A DNA stretch of 64,000 nucleotides from Tetraselmis striata (lineage: Eukaryota; Chlorophyta; Chlorodendrophyceae; Chlorodendrales; Chlorodendraceae): assembly GCA_006384855.1 (NCBI GenBank), contig VCJN01001752.1, positions 62,001 through 126,000 on the forward strand, in the 5' to 3' direction. The notes beneath the pieces were generated by a model that did not search any database, was not told where the DNA came from, and worked only from the letters and a program-made list of their open reading frames with translations. Position numbers and translations under genes: made by a program. Positions 32,267 to 44,328 of the stretch are shown in pieces. Numbering within the stretch: the first letter of the stretch is position 1; each line of letters begins with the position of its first letter.

Positions 32267-33014
32267 CAGCGTGGGCTAGTGGAAGCGCGGGCTGGTGGCG
32301 CACAACCATCATTAACAAATCTATTGTGTAATCGATTGCTCACACATTTGCATGCATCAAATGTAGTGTTTCCCAATATCATTTGGGTAATTGCAAATGT
32401 GCCACAACCAGCGTTGGTATTTTTCCGGCATATGGTATGGTGTCACATAGCCGTACTAGCGAATAATTTAGTCCTGCCCCCCCCCCCCCCCCCCCCTAAA
32501 AGTTCACCGTGGTGGTGGCAGTATGTGACATTTTTATTCTTAAAAACAGTGCGGTCTCTTGTCTATGCACCGCAAGTGCACACCACCACATGTGTCTTGT
32601 GTTTCCGGACGTTGGGGACTGTCTCATGCATAGCTGCGCTCTTGAGGAAGAAAATATAGACGTATATTATCAAGAGTTGTAGGTTATGGGCATCTCAACA
32701 GGGAAAGAATAAATCGAGTATGATCGTTATGTGTATAATCCTACCATCTTAATTACGAGGCAAAGTCTGTGAGTTTGTCTGTTCGTCGTCGACTTTCGGA
32801 ATGGTTTCGCATAGATTATTAGATAGATCGGAAATGTTCCCGTTATAGATTCCGTCATAATTCCGCGCAGTAGGCCAAAATAACCGCTGCGGGTAGCGGC
32901 CGCCGCCGGTCGGGCCGGTCGTCGCCGTTCGTCAGATCTACAGGGCGGGCATGGCGCGAAGCGCTGAGCCCGCCGAGTGGACCGGACCCGGGTAGAAGTG
33001 AATATGAGAATATC
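32267..33014. other. 3' flank of the piggyBac copy
   Basis: Contains a poly-C tract (about 32477-32496) and an AT-rich stretch. TTAA tetramers occur (for example near 32307 and 32746), but I could not pair one with a matching left end. No gene is seen. Confidence 0.4.
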
Positions 33015-33155
33015 ATATTCCAAAGTGGGATAGTATCGCATGGCGTAAGTGAATATGAGACTATCAAACATATGTTGGTGGAGTGCCCGCGCGCAATGGG
33101 GGTATCACCGTACTTTTTGGCGTTGTTAGTTCCGGAGTTAAGGTGTTTTTATTAG
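33015..33155 (+). pseudogene. Non-LTR retrotransposon ORF2 C-terminal fragment (tentative)
   Basis: The plus frame reads SEYETIKHMLVECPRAMGV before a stop at 33153. E-x-E-T-I-x-H-x-L-x-x-C-P is the common C-terminal signature of LINE ORF2 proteins, downstream of the reverse transcriptase. The upstream part is not recognisable, so this is a short fossil. Confidence 0.4.
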
Positions 33156-34233
33156 TAGTCGGAGTGTTGCGTCAACACTTGTGGATTTAACTACCTTTAT
33201 TTTGGACGGGGTCCCTGCCCTCTTCACGGCGCCCTGGATATTTTATTGAGAATGGAATTTTTTCCAGCACAGGCGCCGGGCCCTCCCTCACATTGCCTTT
33301 TTGGTTGCACATACATGTATTGCACTCCCGAAATGCTTTGCTCCGCGGGATGGGGTTTGCCCCAGCTCGCATTACTCGAATGGGCCGACGCCCAAACGGG
33401 CAGGGCATACCTTTCGTGGTAAGTGCCGGGTATTTTGATGGCAGTGTTTGGACGGTGATTCAATAGTTTTGGAAATTGTATCACTGGCCTTCAATTAGGC
33501 TTGAATAATGCTTCGGGATTTTGCTTGATGACTATAACGGTGCGTCGCCTAACCGAGGCTTTCCGTAAGTGGATCGATATGCCTAAACGGCCCTCGTAGA
33601 GAGGCTGCCAGGGTTTCACTGTTTCCGGGGGGCGGAATAATATCCGCTAATAGCAGTACGCGGGTACTACAGGGTGTACTCATGGATTCTGTTGGATCCA
33701 AGGTACCTCGGTACCCTAGGTCTGCATTTTCTCTCTATGAAATCCGCATTGTGAAGTGCTACTGCCGTACACGTGTCTAAGATGTACGACACCCATATGC
33801 TGCAAGAGTACGGCACTTAGACTTCCTTGCCAGATTGCCTTCTTTGATGGAGCAGTGTCTTCCCTAGTCGACACCTAGCCGGCTGGTATAAATTGTCAGC
33901 CTCGGCTCATGTAAATTCACTCAACTACTCTTCCCAGAAATATAATTCCGACTCGCCCTTTCTCACTCGTGACAGTGCCACTCAGCCATCACCACGGCGA
34001 CAGCGACTACCTTTCGTCCATCGCCCACGGCACACAACAGCCCCTTGCCTTCCTAGTTTGCATCTCGCTTGCTGGCACTCGACGTGATTCGACGCATGCA
34101 CGCCAACTCTCGCCGACTCTCCCCCATCAGTGACAGAGCCAGCACTCAGCCATCACTTTGACAATCCCCCTCCGACAGATTCAATATACATGAACATATA
34201 TTATCTGCATATAAATGAGAAGCCGGCGGACAA
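33156..34233. other. Spacer, no gene seen
   Basis: Short unsupported frames only. A C/A-rich low-complexity stretch lies at about 33960-34140. Confidence 0.4.
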
Positions 34234-34443
34234 GAAAATCCGATATAACTCTATTATTAACGGTACCTGTACTTCTACCGTCAGTATATCTCATCGATGA
34301 TGATATGATATATGAACAATGGCGGATATACCGACTTGTACGAGAAAATCCGATATAACTCGCATATTGACTGTTCCGTACTCGTACCGTCAGTATTTCT
34401 CGACGATGATTTCTGAACCATGGCGGATATGCTGACTTGTACG
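34234..34443. repeat. Tandem duplication, 110-bp period, two units
   Basis: GAAAATCCGATATAACTC starts at 34234 and again at 34344. Both units share CCGTCAGTAT(A/T)TCTC, the ATGATGAT block and ATGGCGGATAT-CGACTTGTACGAG. The second unit is about 15 bp shorter inside. Confidence 0.8.
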
Positions 34444-35106
34444 AGTAATAAATCTGCATCGGACCGGCCGCGGCACCGCGTGAGGGCCACCGTCGCAACA
34501 AAATCAAATAAGTGACCGAATGAAACTCAAGGGCTTGCGCAGCGACTGGCATCATAACCCATCGCAAAACGCGTTATCCAACGCGCAAACAGCCGTGGGC
34601 CACAACACAGGCTTGCAGCATATATTTCTGCGTGGCAATGGCGATCGGAGCATACCGATGGCCATGAGCATCCCGCGCACTACGAGACGTAGCGCGCTAC
34701 AGGTGAATAATATAGGATATACGGGCCAGATAAATGCATTAAAAACCCAAGATGCTGCGCGTTGGCAACAGTGAGCCACGAATGCAGTCGCCGTGCAGAA
34801 GTGCAGCGCTGCACCGACGCCAACGCGTTTCTACAAGAGTATCATGGCCGGAAACCACATGCCACAGCAGCGGACTACTTCACCGCGCTGCACAAATTCT
34901 GCTCGTCGGTAGAGATATCCCAATTCCCAGGAATCCCAGCTTTGCACGGGAGTAGCAACGTGAGATATCGCATGCGTCAGTGCTTCGCGCAACAAATCCG
35001 CAATATTGCCTCGCGCTGTCATCAAACTATACGCTGCCCATGCTGAAGTGTGTTCTAAACAGGCATAACTAACAATGCTTAGCGACTATGTCATCCTTAT
35101 ATAGTT

Positions 35107-35151
35107 GCATGAGCTAGTTGCCAAAGGCGATCCTTAATATCAATAAATAAC
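35107..35151 (-). repeat. LINE 3' tail fragment, copy C
   Basis: Read on the minus strand this matches the 3' ends of the elements at 40888-41465 (-) and 56205-56341 (+): TTATTGATAT, a short insertion, CGCCTTT, then CTAGCTCATG. Only the last 45 bp are present, as expected of a severely 5'-truncated copy. Confidence 0.6.
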
Positions 35152-35276
35152 ATTGTAAGGAATACCTGCACGTAGCAATGACTAGCGCAATGATGCGCTC
35201 AATCATCCCGCCCGCGTGCATGCATAACACCACGCCATACGGTACCTGTAGAGTCGCATCATTGCTATCATACCGC

Positions 35277-35305
35277 AAAACGCGTCGGCAAGGCCGACGC
35301 GTTTT
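35277..35305. repeat. Perfect 13-bp stem hairpin
   Basis: AAAACGCGTCGGC, loop AAG, GCCGACGCGTTTT: a perfect palindrome with a 3-nt loop. In a bacterium it would pass for a terminator. Here it stands alone, with no neighbouring gene. Confidence 0.8.
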
Positions 35306-36530
35306 CAGCAGCGCACATGCATATGTAGCATCAGGGAGGGCATCATTGGGTATGTCATATTGCCAAAGTTCCTGGCAATCCATGTTCCGAGTGCTCGGCG
35401 TCGGCAGCAAGCGCGCTATAGCGCTATATGGCATCTAGTGGCACGGCCGTTGATTTAGATAGTGCATACAGTATATTGATTTACAACACGGCTGTATTAT
35501 TATTTTAACCGTTGATGATGACTATATATCGCGAATAAGCAAGTTGCTCGAGCTTGGTGACAATATATGACGTCATGCGGCGCTTGATGATGACAAGGAA
35601 TGCCGGGTAAACGCATGCCCGGGCCTCATAATTTATCACATCTTACATAGGATACACAGCTAACATATGCATGCAAATGAACTCATTGTTTGCATTTTTG
35701 CTCATTGTATATGGTTGGTCATCGTCTATCATCGACGACGGAATGGCTTGGAAATTCATGTAGTAAGCAAATCGGCATATATCAAATGACAAGTGGACCC
35801 GTTGCAGGAGTGTGGAGTCCAGAGAGCTGCAAGGATTTCTCGTAGTAATCGCTACATTGTACAGCCCGGCGTCCGCCGACCCGCCGACCCGGGCCCGGCG
35901 GTGACGGACGAACAACGGCGTGACCCGATATGCCGCCGTGAACCGATATGCCCGGTTCCTTGAAATGCAGGGCAGCGTTCAAGGAACCACTCAATCATGC
36001 ATGGCATGGATCCGGGCCAATCGGCGGGCAGTGGGAAATACACGGGTGCGTAATTGTGCAACCCAACCACAACCCCCTGCATGGACATCCGTGCCGTATT
36101 GTGGCGACGGATTTGACTCATAAGACGCATGGGCGTATATATCCTAGGCGTTACTGCGTGCTAACGTTGTCGGCGATTCGTAACGCGCCCACACCGATGC
36201 CTTTACCAGTTTAGCAGCATCGCGCGGGGCTAGGACCTCCACTCCAGTGGAAGGTGCGCCGTCTCAGCTAGCCCCACGTTCGCCCTAGCTAGTCGATCTA
36301 ACCACCGCACAGTCCCCGACGTCCACATGTTAGGGCGCGCCCGACTTGGCTGATCTAGCTGCTATATGAGGTGCATATATTCAAGTCGGATGATGCTTTA
36401 AGGAACGCCCGTGCCCGTGCCGCACTGGCCGGGGCCTATATATTATGTGCGCAATATCCAATTCCCGCATCACTAGTCTACCGGGCCACCTCTTAATTAG
36501 CAGATAATACCCTATATTTACCACGTAGTT

Positions 36531-36902
36531 TTACTAGAGTGATGACGATCGCATATGGTCGTTCCGTGACTTAATCGCAATAAACTCCATCACGCGCATA
36601 TCGCACGTCATCACGACGCCATATCCGGGGTGGACTATGTTGCTTTTGGCTCTAGAAGCCCGACAATCTCGCGTCATGATGCGCGATAGAGCGATAGCGC
36701 GATAGGGCGCTACAGTGGGCGGCGAGGCGCACGGCAATAGGCGGCGAGGAGTACGGAAGTGGCCGGAGGGAATACAGTATTTACATCCGGTTTCGGCCGG
36801 GACCGCCACGGCGGCGGGCCTGCTGCTCGCGGGCGCCGGCAGCGGCTACTGTCACGGCGGCCTGACGGGCGGCCCGCGACCCGAACGGCCCACCGCCCGC
36901 CC
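36531..36902 (-). repeat. Dispersed repeat R1, copy c (inverted)
   Basis: The reverse complement of this block aligns with 52895-53275 throughout. It includes the GC-rich head (GGGCGGTGGGCCG(T/C)TCGGGTC) that copy a lacks, the CCGGCCGAAACCGGATGTAAAT joint and the ATTATCGGGCTTCTAG-type landmark. Confidence 0.75.
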
Positions 36903-39900
36903 TAGCCCCAGCACCGCCCCGGCCACATGCCGGCACTCCAGCCGATGGCTTGGCGCGCTGCTTGGCCTTCGTGCCCGGGGGCTCCGGGCTACTTCCCTCG
37001 TCGATGTTGCCACCGAGGAAGGTATGCGTGGTTGCCAGGCTCTTGGCCGTTGGTGTTGTGTTTGATGAGCCCGCCCGCCTTCTTCTGATGCTGCTTCAGC
37101 ACGCCCAACGCGGCGTTGCGCTCTGGTGCCCGCCAGCGGCGGCGCTACGACCTTGTTGCGTTGGACACTCGATACGATCGGCTTACCGTCAAATGTAGGG
37201 ATTGAGCGGGGGTCTGACGCAACAGTTGCGAAAGTCGGTATGCGTGTTGATTGCTAGCTTGACTCGACAGTGGATGTGTAATCGAACAAGTGCGAAAACA
37301 ACCGCGGCTCACCTGCGGCTTCCGAGTGCATCGTCACTTCGCAGACCTCCTCCTCGCCCTTGAACACGACGTTAGAAGGGGGCACTTGTCGGCCTCGTAA
37401 TATTTCCCGAGTTCGCTCTGCTGCCGGGCCTCTCCAAGGTCTTTGGCCTTCGCGAGTCGGTCCTCGTTTGGCAATGGTCCCTTCTTCCTGCCTTGGGCGT
37501 CCTTGCCCACATCCCGGAAGCAGTGCCGAGCGAGGTAGTTCCTCACGTTCCCATGCTCCTTGGATAGCACAAGGTTCACCGTCAGCACAACCCACAAGGA
37601 TGCTCGCAGTGGGGTTGGGAGGAAGGGGGAGGTGGATGTAATCTCGGAACGCGGCAATAACGGTCTTCTTGGCGTAGCAGTGGTTTTCGGTTGTGTAGCC
37701 GGCACGGTAGTTGAAGGTAGCTAGCTTAGCAGATCCGCTCGGTGAACGGAGGCGCGGCGATGGGAAAACCGGGATTGGAAAACCTCGGCGTCTTCTTCAG
37801 AGGGTAAGGGATCCCGCCCGTCTGAGTGTCGCGCGGCGAGCATTCGTCGGACAGCCGACAGCACCGCGGCCTTGTCCGTAGCTGCATGAGCAACAACAAA
37901 AACGCAGCACGGGCGGTCAACGCATGTGAAACTCAAATTATCTATGCAGTAATGTCCGCCTCCCGCCGACTCACTGTACCTTTCAGTTGACACAACAGCC
38001 CCCGGTTCGTGGGAGTATGGCATGGACCGTCGACGGAGGGGTTGTTGACGCCAGTGCCCATGTCATATCCCGCATGGGAGGTGCCTCGGGAGCTAGGTTC
38101 AAGATATGGGAACGCGTCGCGTCGGGTACGCACGAGGTAAAATACAACGTGACGAAACACGAATCGGACAGTTGAAAACTAGCACGCAGGTTCTCCTTCC
38201 CGGCTTCGTCAAGTTCTCCAGTACGACCCCGACAGCATAGCCGAAAGTGTCCCCGCCCTGGGGTTGTCTGGGCGAGCGCGGATATCGCAATCAGTCGAAT
38301 GGCCGTGGAACATTGCCTGCCGCACTCCCTCATGGATGCGCCGATGGTGCACATACCGGCACCGAGTGGCATGGTCAGGCCTAAAGGCTTCACAGCTTTA
38401 TTTCCCACGGGGGTGCCTGGAAGTAGCTTGGCTTGCTTGGCCACGACGGAAGGTGCTGGAGGACGAGCATCCACGGGTATTGTCTGGCGGGTGTGCGTGC
38501 GTGCGTGCGTGCGTGCGAGTAGGCGCATATGTTGATTTCAATTAAAACCAAGTCCGCCGCCGCACATGGACGACTCGCGCTCCGCTATTATATAGCGCAG
38601 GTCGTAGCAGTTAAGCTAGTACTCGGCTTGCTGCGTATCCATAGCGTAATAATATCGTGTAATTGTGTCAAGTCTTGAACCATATCCCGCATGGCGATCG
38701 TATTTTGCGTGTAATAAATGAGGACACATGTGCCGCCGGATAACACAGGGTCGTATTTCGTCCGTAGCTACCCCTAAACGGGGAATGCATAGTGTAATGG
38801 GCTTTTAATTCGACGGTACGCGTGTGCACAGGCCACAATAGCGTAGACAAGCGATTGGCAACGTCGGGGCCGCCGACGGCTCGTAGTGCCGCAAGGGGCC
38901 GGTTGGCACACGGTGGCGGAGCAAAATTGTTGGCTTCTCCCAGCTGCCGAACCCAAACCCGGCTACTCAACCATCACCCACCCGCCGCCGGCACCCAGCG
39001 TTACCCACCATCCACGGTTCCTCGTCTCGCCCAGTAGTATGGCCAGCCAGTTGCCCGCAGCGTATACGACGGCGACCCTAGGACGTTCACCCGTTACCTC
39101 GACCAACAATTGGAGTAGGAGAGGGGGTGCACCCATATTGAGCCAGGGTGGGTTGCAGCCCGTAGGAGCGACACCAACTTGTATACCTCTCTCGATAAGG
39201 AACATACAGGGTCGGGCATCCTCACCGTTGGGGCCGAGGCTCTCCGGGGCTTGAAGTTCTTCATCTTAGACGCGCCGGAGGATACCCGAGTTTCTGATGG
39301 ACGCACGTTTAGCAGAGTTGACGGGACATGGCTCGTTGCGGCGCGGGCTCTGCGGTAATGCGCCTCGGAAGTGTGCATCGCGAAGGATCCACTCGGGAAC
39401 TCAAAGCTCCGGAAGCCTTCGTCGACCAGTTCAAGTTGTTCACGGCAATGGCGCTCGCGGCTACGGCCTTGCTGTCCCGCTTCTTGTACATGAACAATCC
39501 CATGACACGGCAACCAATGTGCGCAGACTAAGAGAGGCTGTCAACAATTGAGAAGCCGACCTTGCGTGTAACATCGTTCCCGATTACCCGCATCCAACAA
39601 GTGCAGGTGCGGCACTCAAGATAGCCTTTCTGCCGTACCCAAACTGCCGTGGGGCGTGGACGAGGCCTCATGTAATGGGCAGATAGATACCGGCAGCCAT
39701 GATCTTGTTCTATATTGAAATTTCGAGTCACGAAATTTGGCAGTGAGACCGGTTGCTGAGGAGATGCCCCCCCCCCCCCCCCCTTTTGGAGAGTAGACTG
39801 CGGACACATGCGGCATAGTTGGGCCACCATCCAAAGCGCTTAAAGGTACATATGGGGCATAGTTGCCAATGGTTGGTAAAGCACGAATCGAGTAGCAGCA

Positions 39901-40887
39901 CGCGCATAAATGCTCATGCTTTAGCAGGGTGTTACAGTCTGACAAGCCTTACACCTATGATTGTCCCAACTATGTCGTTTACCTCCCCTGACAGTCTCAC
40001 GTACCTAGCAGACTGCCAATAGAGGTGGTTTTACACCACCGTCGATTCAGATGTTGGAGACCTCACAGCCGCCGCTGCGCAAAACCGCAAGGGGGCTAGG
40101 TTTTGGGCGGTGGGCGCTTGGTGCGCACGGCAGCGGCGGCCGGGGCGCTTGGCGGAATTGATGGGCGGAATAACTTTGATCCATTAGACCATTACACTTA
40201 CCAACTTTTATTCCGGAAATTCAGCTAGTAGTGCAGGGTCATTGTGTTATATGTGCACTACACATACTGCCCCACATCATGATGTGACTGGCGGCATCCC
40301 AAACCGGGATAAGTGTTGGTCTGTCACTATGTCCGGGTCAGCATAGAGGCAGCACATTTTCTCCTCGATGTGCTTCAGCGCCACGGGGAAGACATGATGC
40401 CCCCTTCGAATGTTCGGCCGAAGGGGCGCTATGCTTTGCTCTGCCACACACAAGTGCCGAGGGGGGACCCTGTCACCATGCGCTCAACTGCGTGCAGTCG
40501 GCACACGGCGGGGTGAGGTCCGGCACCGAAGGGTTGGTGTGGGTCACCTCTTGGAAGTACTGCACTACCCCAACATACACGTGGTTGTCATGCCGCTCAA
40601 CACCGGCACGCTTTTCTTGCAGTATGGCATGCTTACCGTACTCATCAACGTCATCAGTGGGCACCCACTGCTCGTCCCATGTATTGTGCATAAGCACCAC
40701 ATGCCTCCGTGTCTTGGGCTTCTCATGCACAACCTGCATGTGTGTGAATACCATGACCCGGTAGCCGGGCAACACTATGTAGGCAGTTTGTACGGCTTGG
40801 GGGCGGCGGGGGGGGGGGGGGGGGGGGGGGGCTTTATCCATAAGTTGCGCTTCCGTCCTTGTGTCATGGTGTACGATACAAAGAACA
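36903..40887. other. Decayed minus-strand coding debris, unrecognised
   Basis: Protein-like minus frames are scattered over 38300-37250 (for example VVLTVNLVLSKEHGNVRNYL at 37600-37540), 39830-39094 (EQDHGCRYLSAHYM, then GLFMYKKRDSKAVAASAIAV) and 40841-40473 (RRHVVLMHNTWDEQWVPTDD). Stops and frame changes separate them. They look like old transposon genes, but I recognise no family. Poly-C (about 39767-39783) and poly-G (about 40809-40831) tracts interrupt the region. Confidence 0.3.
38493..38516. repeat. (GTGC)n microsatellite
   Basis: About six GTGC units. Confidence 0.85.
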
Positions 40888-41465
40888 AATTACATGAGCT
40901 AGCAGCAAAAGGCGATATCAATAAATCACCAAAAAAATGACAATCAGAAAGGTCCTCTACAGCGACTGCGAGGTGGAAGCAGTAACATAAGAAGACACAG
41001 AATGGGCACGAGCCCACGCATCAGACTTGGCCATCTGCACACCGGCAGAGAGAATTCCGCCCAAGGTACCATGCACGCAAGCCGAGACCCGCTGCAACAG
41101 CCCCCGCGTGTGCGCGACAGGTGACGGCGGAACTCAGCAGGTTGGCTGGCGACACAGTTCCGAAGTGCCTGAACGGATTGACCACGAAGGAAGCATGAGG
41201 TCGGGGCGGAAGGACCGCCAGGGAAGTTGCGCACAGCCAACAGCACCGCGAAGATGTAGATCACCGTCAAAGCGGACTTCCCGAGACGGCCGCGGTCCTC
41301 AACCACAAAAGGGTAGTACCGGTGAACACCCTGCATTGGGGTGCAAGACGCCCAATCCGCTGCCAACTTACCATGCTCCGCCTCGGTCGCCGCGATTCCC
41401 GGGGTGCACCAGCGGGGGTCGTTGCTCCAAGTGGGGGTCGTGGAGGACACGCACGCGAAGTCGAT
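40888..41465 (-). pseudogene. LINE-type element, 3' end with ORF C-terminus (copy A)
   Basis: A minus frame of about 170 codons ends in TGA at 40944. It contains RYYPFVVEDRGRLGKSALT, a pattern (PFxxExxGRxG) that follows the RT domain in many plant and algal retroelement polyproteins. It ends LLMLLLPPRSRCRGPF. The last 25 residues and the roughly 55-bp 3' tail recur at 56205-56341, and part of the tail at 35107-35151. Shared 3' ends with different 5' breakpoints are the mark of target-primed (LINE) insertion. The upstream limit coincides with a poly-C tract at 41467-41494. I infer the LINE class from this copy pattern, not from an RT domain. Confidence 0.5.
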
Positions 41466-42801
41466 CATGTAATCCCCCCCCCCCCCCCCCCCCCCCACCC
41501 CGCCAGCGTCAAGTCCGACGGCCGCGAGCGGTCCGCTGGGCGCCGCCCGCTCGTCTCAAGGGTCAAGTCGCCGGCTCCCGAACGGTCCCGGTCAAGCACC
41601 ATACAAAGGTAGCCAAGAATGATGTCCCCTCCCCTATTTCGCACTGATGTTGATACATGTTGTACGTATATGTAGGGTAGTGCAACAACCCCATTAATCA
41701 TAATCAACGATCATAACAAATCAGATTTGACCGCAGATGAGTTGAATCGACTCATGTCCGCCGATTTCACCAACCGCATTTCCTTTGCTGGCGCAGCCGG
41801 GGCATCGGGGCGCCAACGCGCCGCGGCTGGGGCAGCGGGGTTGCAACGCGCAGCGGGGTACGCAGTAGGTGGTTCACATGGTAGTAGGAAGTTGCGTATA
41901 TATCCGGTGCATGATGCGTTAAGATTATGACCTATGACTGGCGTTAAGATTCCGACAAAATGGGGGGTAGATGGGGACATGGGGCCGAGGGGGTGGGGTG
42001 GGGGGGGGGGGGGTCGCTTGATATCATGGGGGTCGAGCCCCATTTCACATGCGCGCTTTCATGCCGGCTCATGCTCCAGTATGCTTGTTCCTTGAGAGTA
42101 CTTATCCAGCGCAGGCCGCCCACTTGGCGGGGGCAGTTGAGGTGCCCGGCTGCACGGTAGCGCCCATGCAGCCCGTTCCCGTGCCCTCACATATCCACCG
42201 CATCGTTTGCCCCAGCGGCCTCCCAACCCTGTGTCAGATAGCACGGCCGCCACATGTGGCTCCTTATGGGAGCATGTCGCGCGCCGACATCTCCCATAAA
42301 GCACTGCGGCTACCACTAGACACTCCGCAAAAATTCTTGACTACCCCCAACAATTGTAGTGCATGTGCTATCGGCAGCGGCCAGAAATCAACATAGCTTA
42401 TATACAGCAGCCATCGCACGAATGTTGACATGCCTGTAGTGCCGGCTATCGTCCGCACGATGCGCCCTTCGTCGGCATCCACTGCCAAGAACCGCATATC
42501 TGCGCTAGAAAGCTGCAGAAGGGCATCCCCACAGTAGGCAATGTTGGGTTTACAGTCATCGTCGGCAGTCTTTCCATGCGCCGCGTCCATCACCGCCATG
42601 TGCTCGCCGTCAATATAGTCGTCGCAATAACGAGCGTCTGGACGGCAGACTCCGAAGTAGTACTTGCCTACACCTACCCCAAGCCGCCCATGTATGATCA
42701 GCATCATCCATAGCAATAATACGCTATCTGCATGCAAGCACATAACGCATTTGCAGTAATGCCTCTTGGCGCCCGCAGCCACGCAGCGGCCCACCAGGAA
42801 C
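41466..42801. other. Spacer with homopolymer tracts, no gene called
   Basis: Contains a 28-nt C tract (about 41467-41494) and a G tract (about 41999-42014). A 176-codon open minus frame (42264-42794; DDDCKPNIAYCGDALLQL) is protein-like but unrecognised. Confidence 0.3.
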
Positions 42802-44190
42802 GGAGGATCATGGGTGCGGCAGCCCCGGCGGCACCACCCCCACCTCCATGTGGTATGCGCTGGTAACCCTAAGACCCGTACCCGGCTGGGTGCGGCAGGG
42901 GGCTGAGCGGGGTGGCCGGTTGTGGCGGGTCCTTGGATCCTGCGACGACCGGGGAGCCCAACTGGGGGCTTTTTAAATAATACTCGTAGTCCTGGTAGTG
43001 CCTATTGGCGCCGCCGGGCAGCAGCCATGTACGGGGGGCTGCTAAAAAAGTATTCCCGTATGACCTCGGCCTTGCGTCGGCTTCTCCGAGATTCGCCTAC
43101 GGGTGGGGAGGGGGGTCTGTACGACTCGGAAGGGGGCAGCCGACTCGCGAGGGCCGTTCGAAATAAAATCGTGTTCTCGTACCTCGGTACGACCCGCGAC
43201 CGACCTGCATAAGATCTAGCGTACCCCCCACCCGTATGTGTTTCACCTGTGAATCACTCGAATCCCGGGCTAGTACGGCGGAGTGTTCAGCGGCGCCATG
43301 CGGCCGACCCGTTCGGAACACCCGGGAAACCCTCAGCCGTCCCGTGACAACGGGCGAGGGCGGCGAGCGCGAGGAGACAGTCGCCCGGCACTTAAAGGCG
43401 GGGCGGGTGTTCGGTGGCGGAGAGGCCGGGCATGGCAGCGACTCAGGGGCCAAAAGACAGGAGCCGGAGTGCCCTGAGGGGGTCGCAGCCATGCAGCGGG
43501 AGGACTCAGCTGGCGGTCAGCTCGGTCTGACCCTGAACGGGCGGCTACAGCGACGAGGCGCGCTGCGGAGGCGAGCGGCGCGCGGGCGGGCGAGGAGGAC
43601 CGGCCTGCCGACCACGGAGCGACGACACGCGGACGAGGGGGGGGGGGGGGGGGGGGCGCCTTTCCCCCTCTAGACCCCCTTGGGGATCCTACCGCAAGAG
43701 CTCGGGCGGGCGAGATGCAAGCAGCATCGGCGGACCGCGGCCGAGGCCGGCGGACCGCCACAACCGGCGTGGTGGGGCGATAAGCGCCGCGACCTGCGGG
43801 ATATGTTCAGCGATGGCGGCAAGTGGAGCCAAGACGCACGACGACCGAAGATTGCGCGGCGGTGCCGGGTATTGCCAGTGTACTGGAAAATCTTTTAGGG
43901 GGTGGCCGAGTACTGCATTCGTAATCCCCGTACTGCCAATTAGCGGCAGTCGCTCGTACTGGCGACAACCCGTAGTTATCCGTAAGTAACACAGCTACTG
44001 ATCACGTGATGGAAGGAGGCGGGGCTTGGAAACGAAAGAGGATGGCCGGAAGCCGGAGCTGTAATTACGCTATATGTGTTCCCTACTATGGTTAGAGATG
44101 GCAGGCCATATGAGCAATTCGGTCTGGGCGGTGGAGAGCAGCAGACTAGCACGTTGTAATCAATTTCAATTTCAATTTCAATTTAATGCC
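42802..44190 (+). repeat. 1.4-kb dispersed repeat R2, copy 1
   Basis: It aligns with 48132-49500 on the same strand over its whole length, with many substitutions and small indels. Shared parts are the start GGAGGATC-TGGGTGCGGCAG, ACCTCGGTACGACCCGCGACC, a poly-G tract at the same relative place (about 43638-43657), CCTTGGGGATCC, and the end CTAGCACGTTGTAATCAATTT. Copy 1 ends in a TTCAAT tandem tail, as SINE and LINE 3' ends often do. No recognised protein; a minus-strand phrase, GRGSYRGTRTRFY, is kept in both copies. Confidence 0.8.
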
Positions 44191-44328
44191 TTTTTCTTGT
44201 CCATGCCCTATGTACTCCATAGCAGACAATAAGAGCAGCCATGACACGATGTAAGTCCACCACGCTTCACAGCCTTGAAGCATCAAGACATGTCAACAAA
44301 GAAGGCGCCAATGTGTATATGTTGTCCA

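Larger units (their letters stand above)
34444..36530. other. Spacer with decayed frames, a LINE tail and a hairpin
   Basis: Protein-like but unrecognised plus frames lie at 34520-34774 and 34762-35046 (for example HATAADYFTALHKFCSSVE). A LINE 3' tail fragment and a perfect hairpin are listed separately. The rest shows no signal. Confidence 0.35.

Noticed and set aside
29000..33000. piggyBac terminal inverted repeats with TTAA
   Set aside because: Several TTAA sites occur on both sides, but none begins a sequence that I could match in inverted form on the other side.
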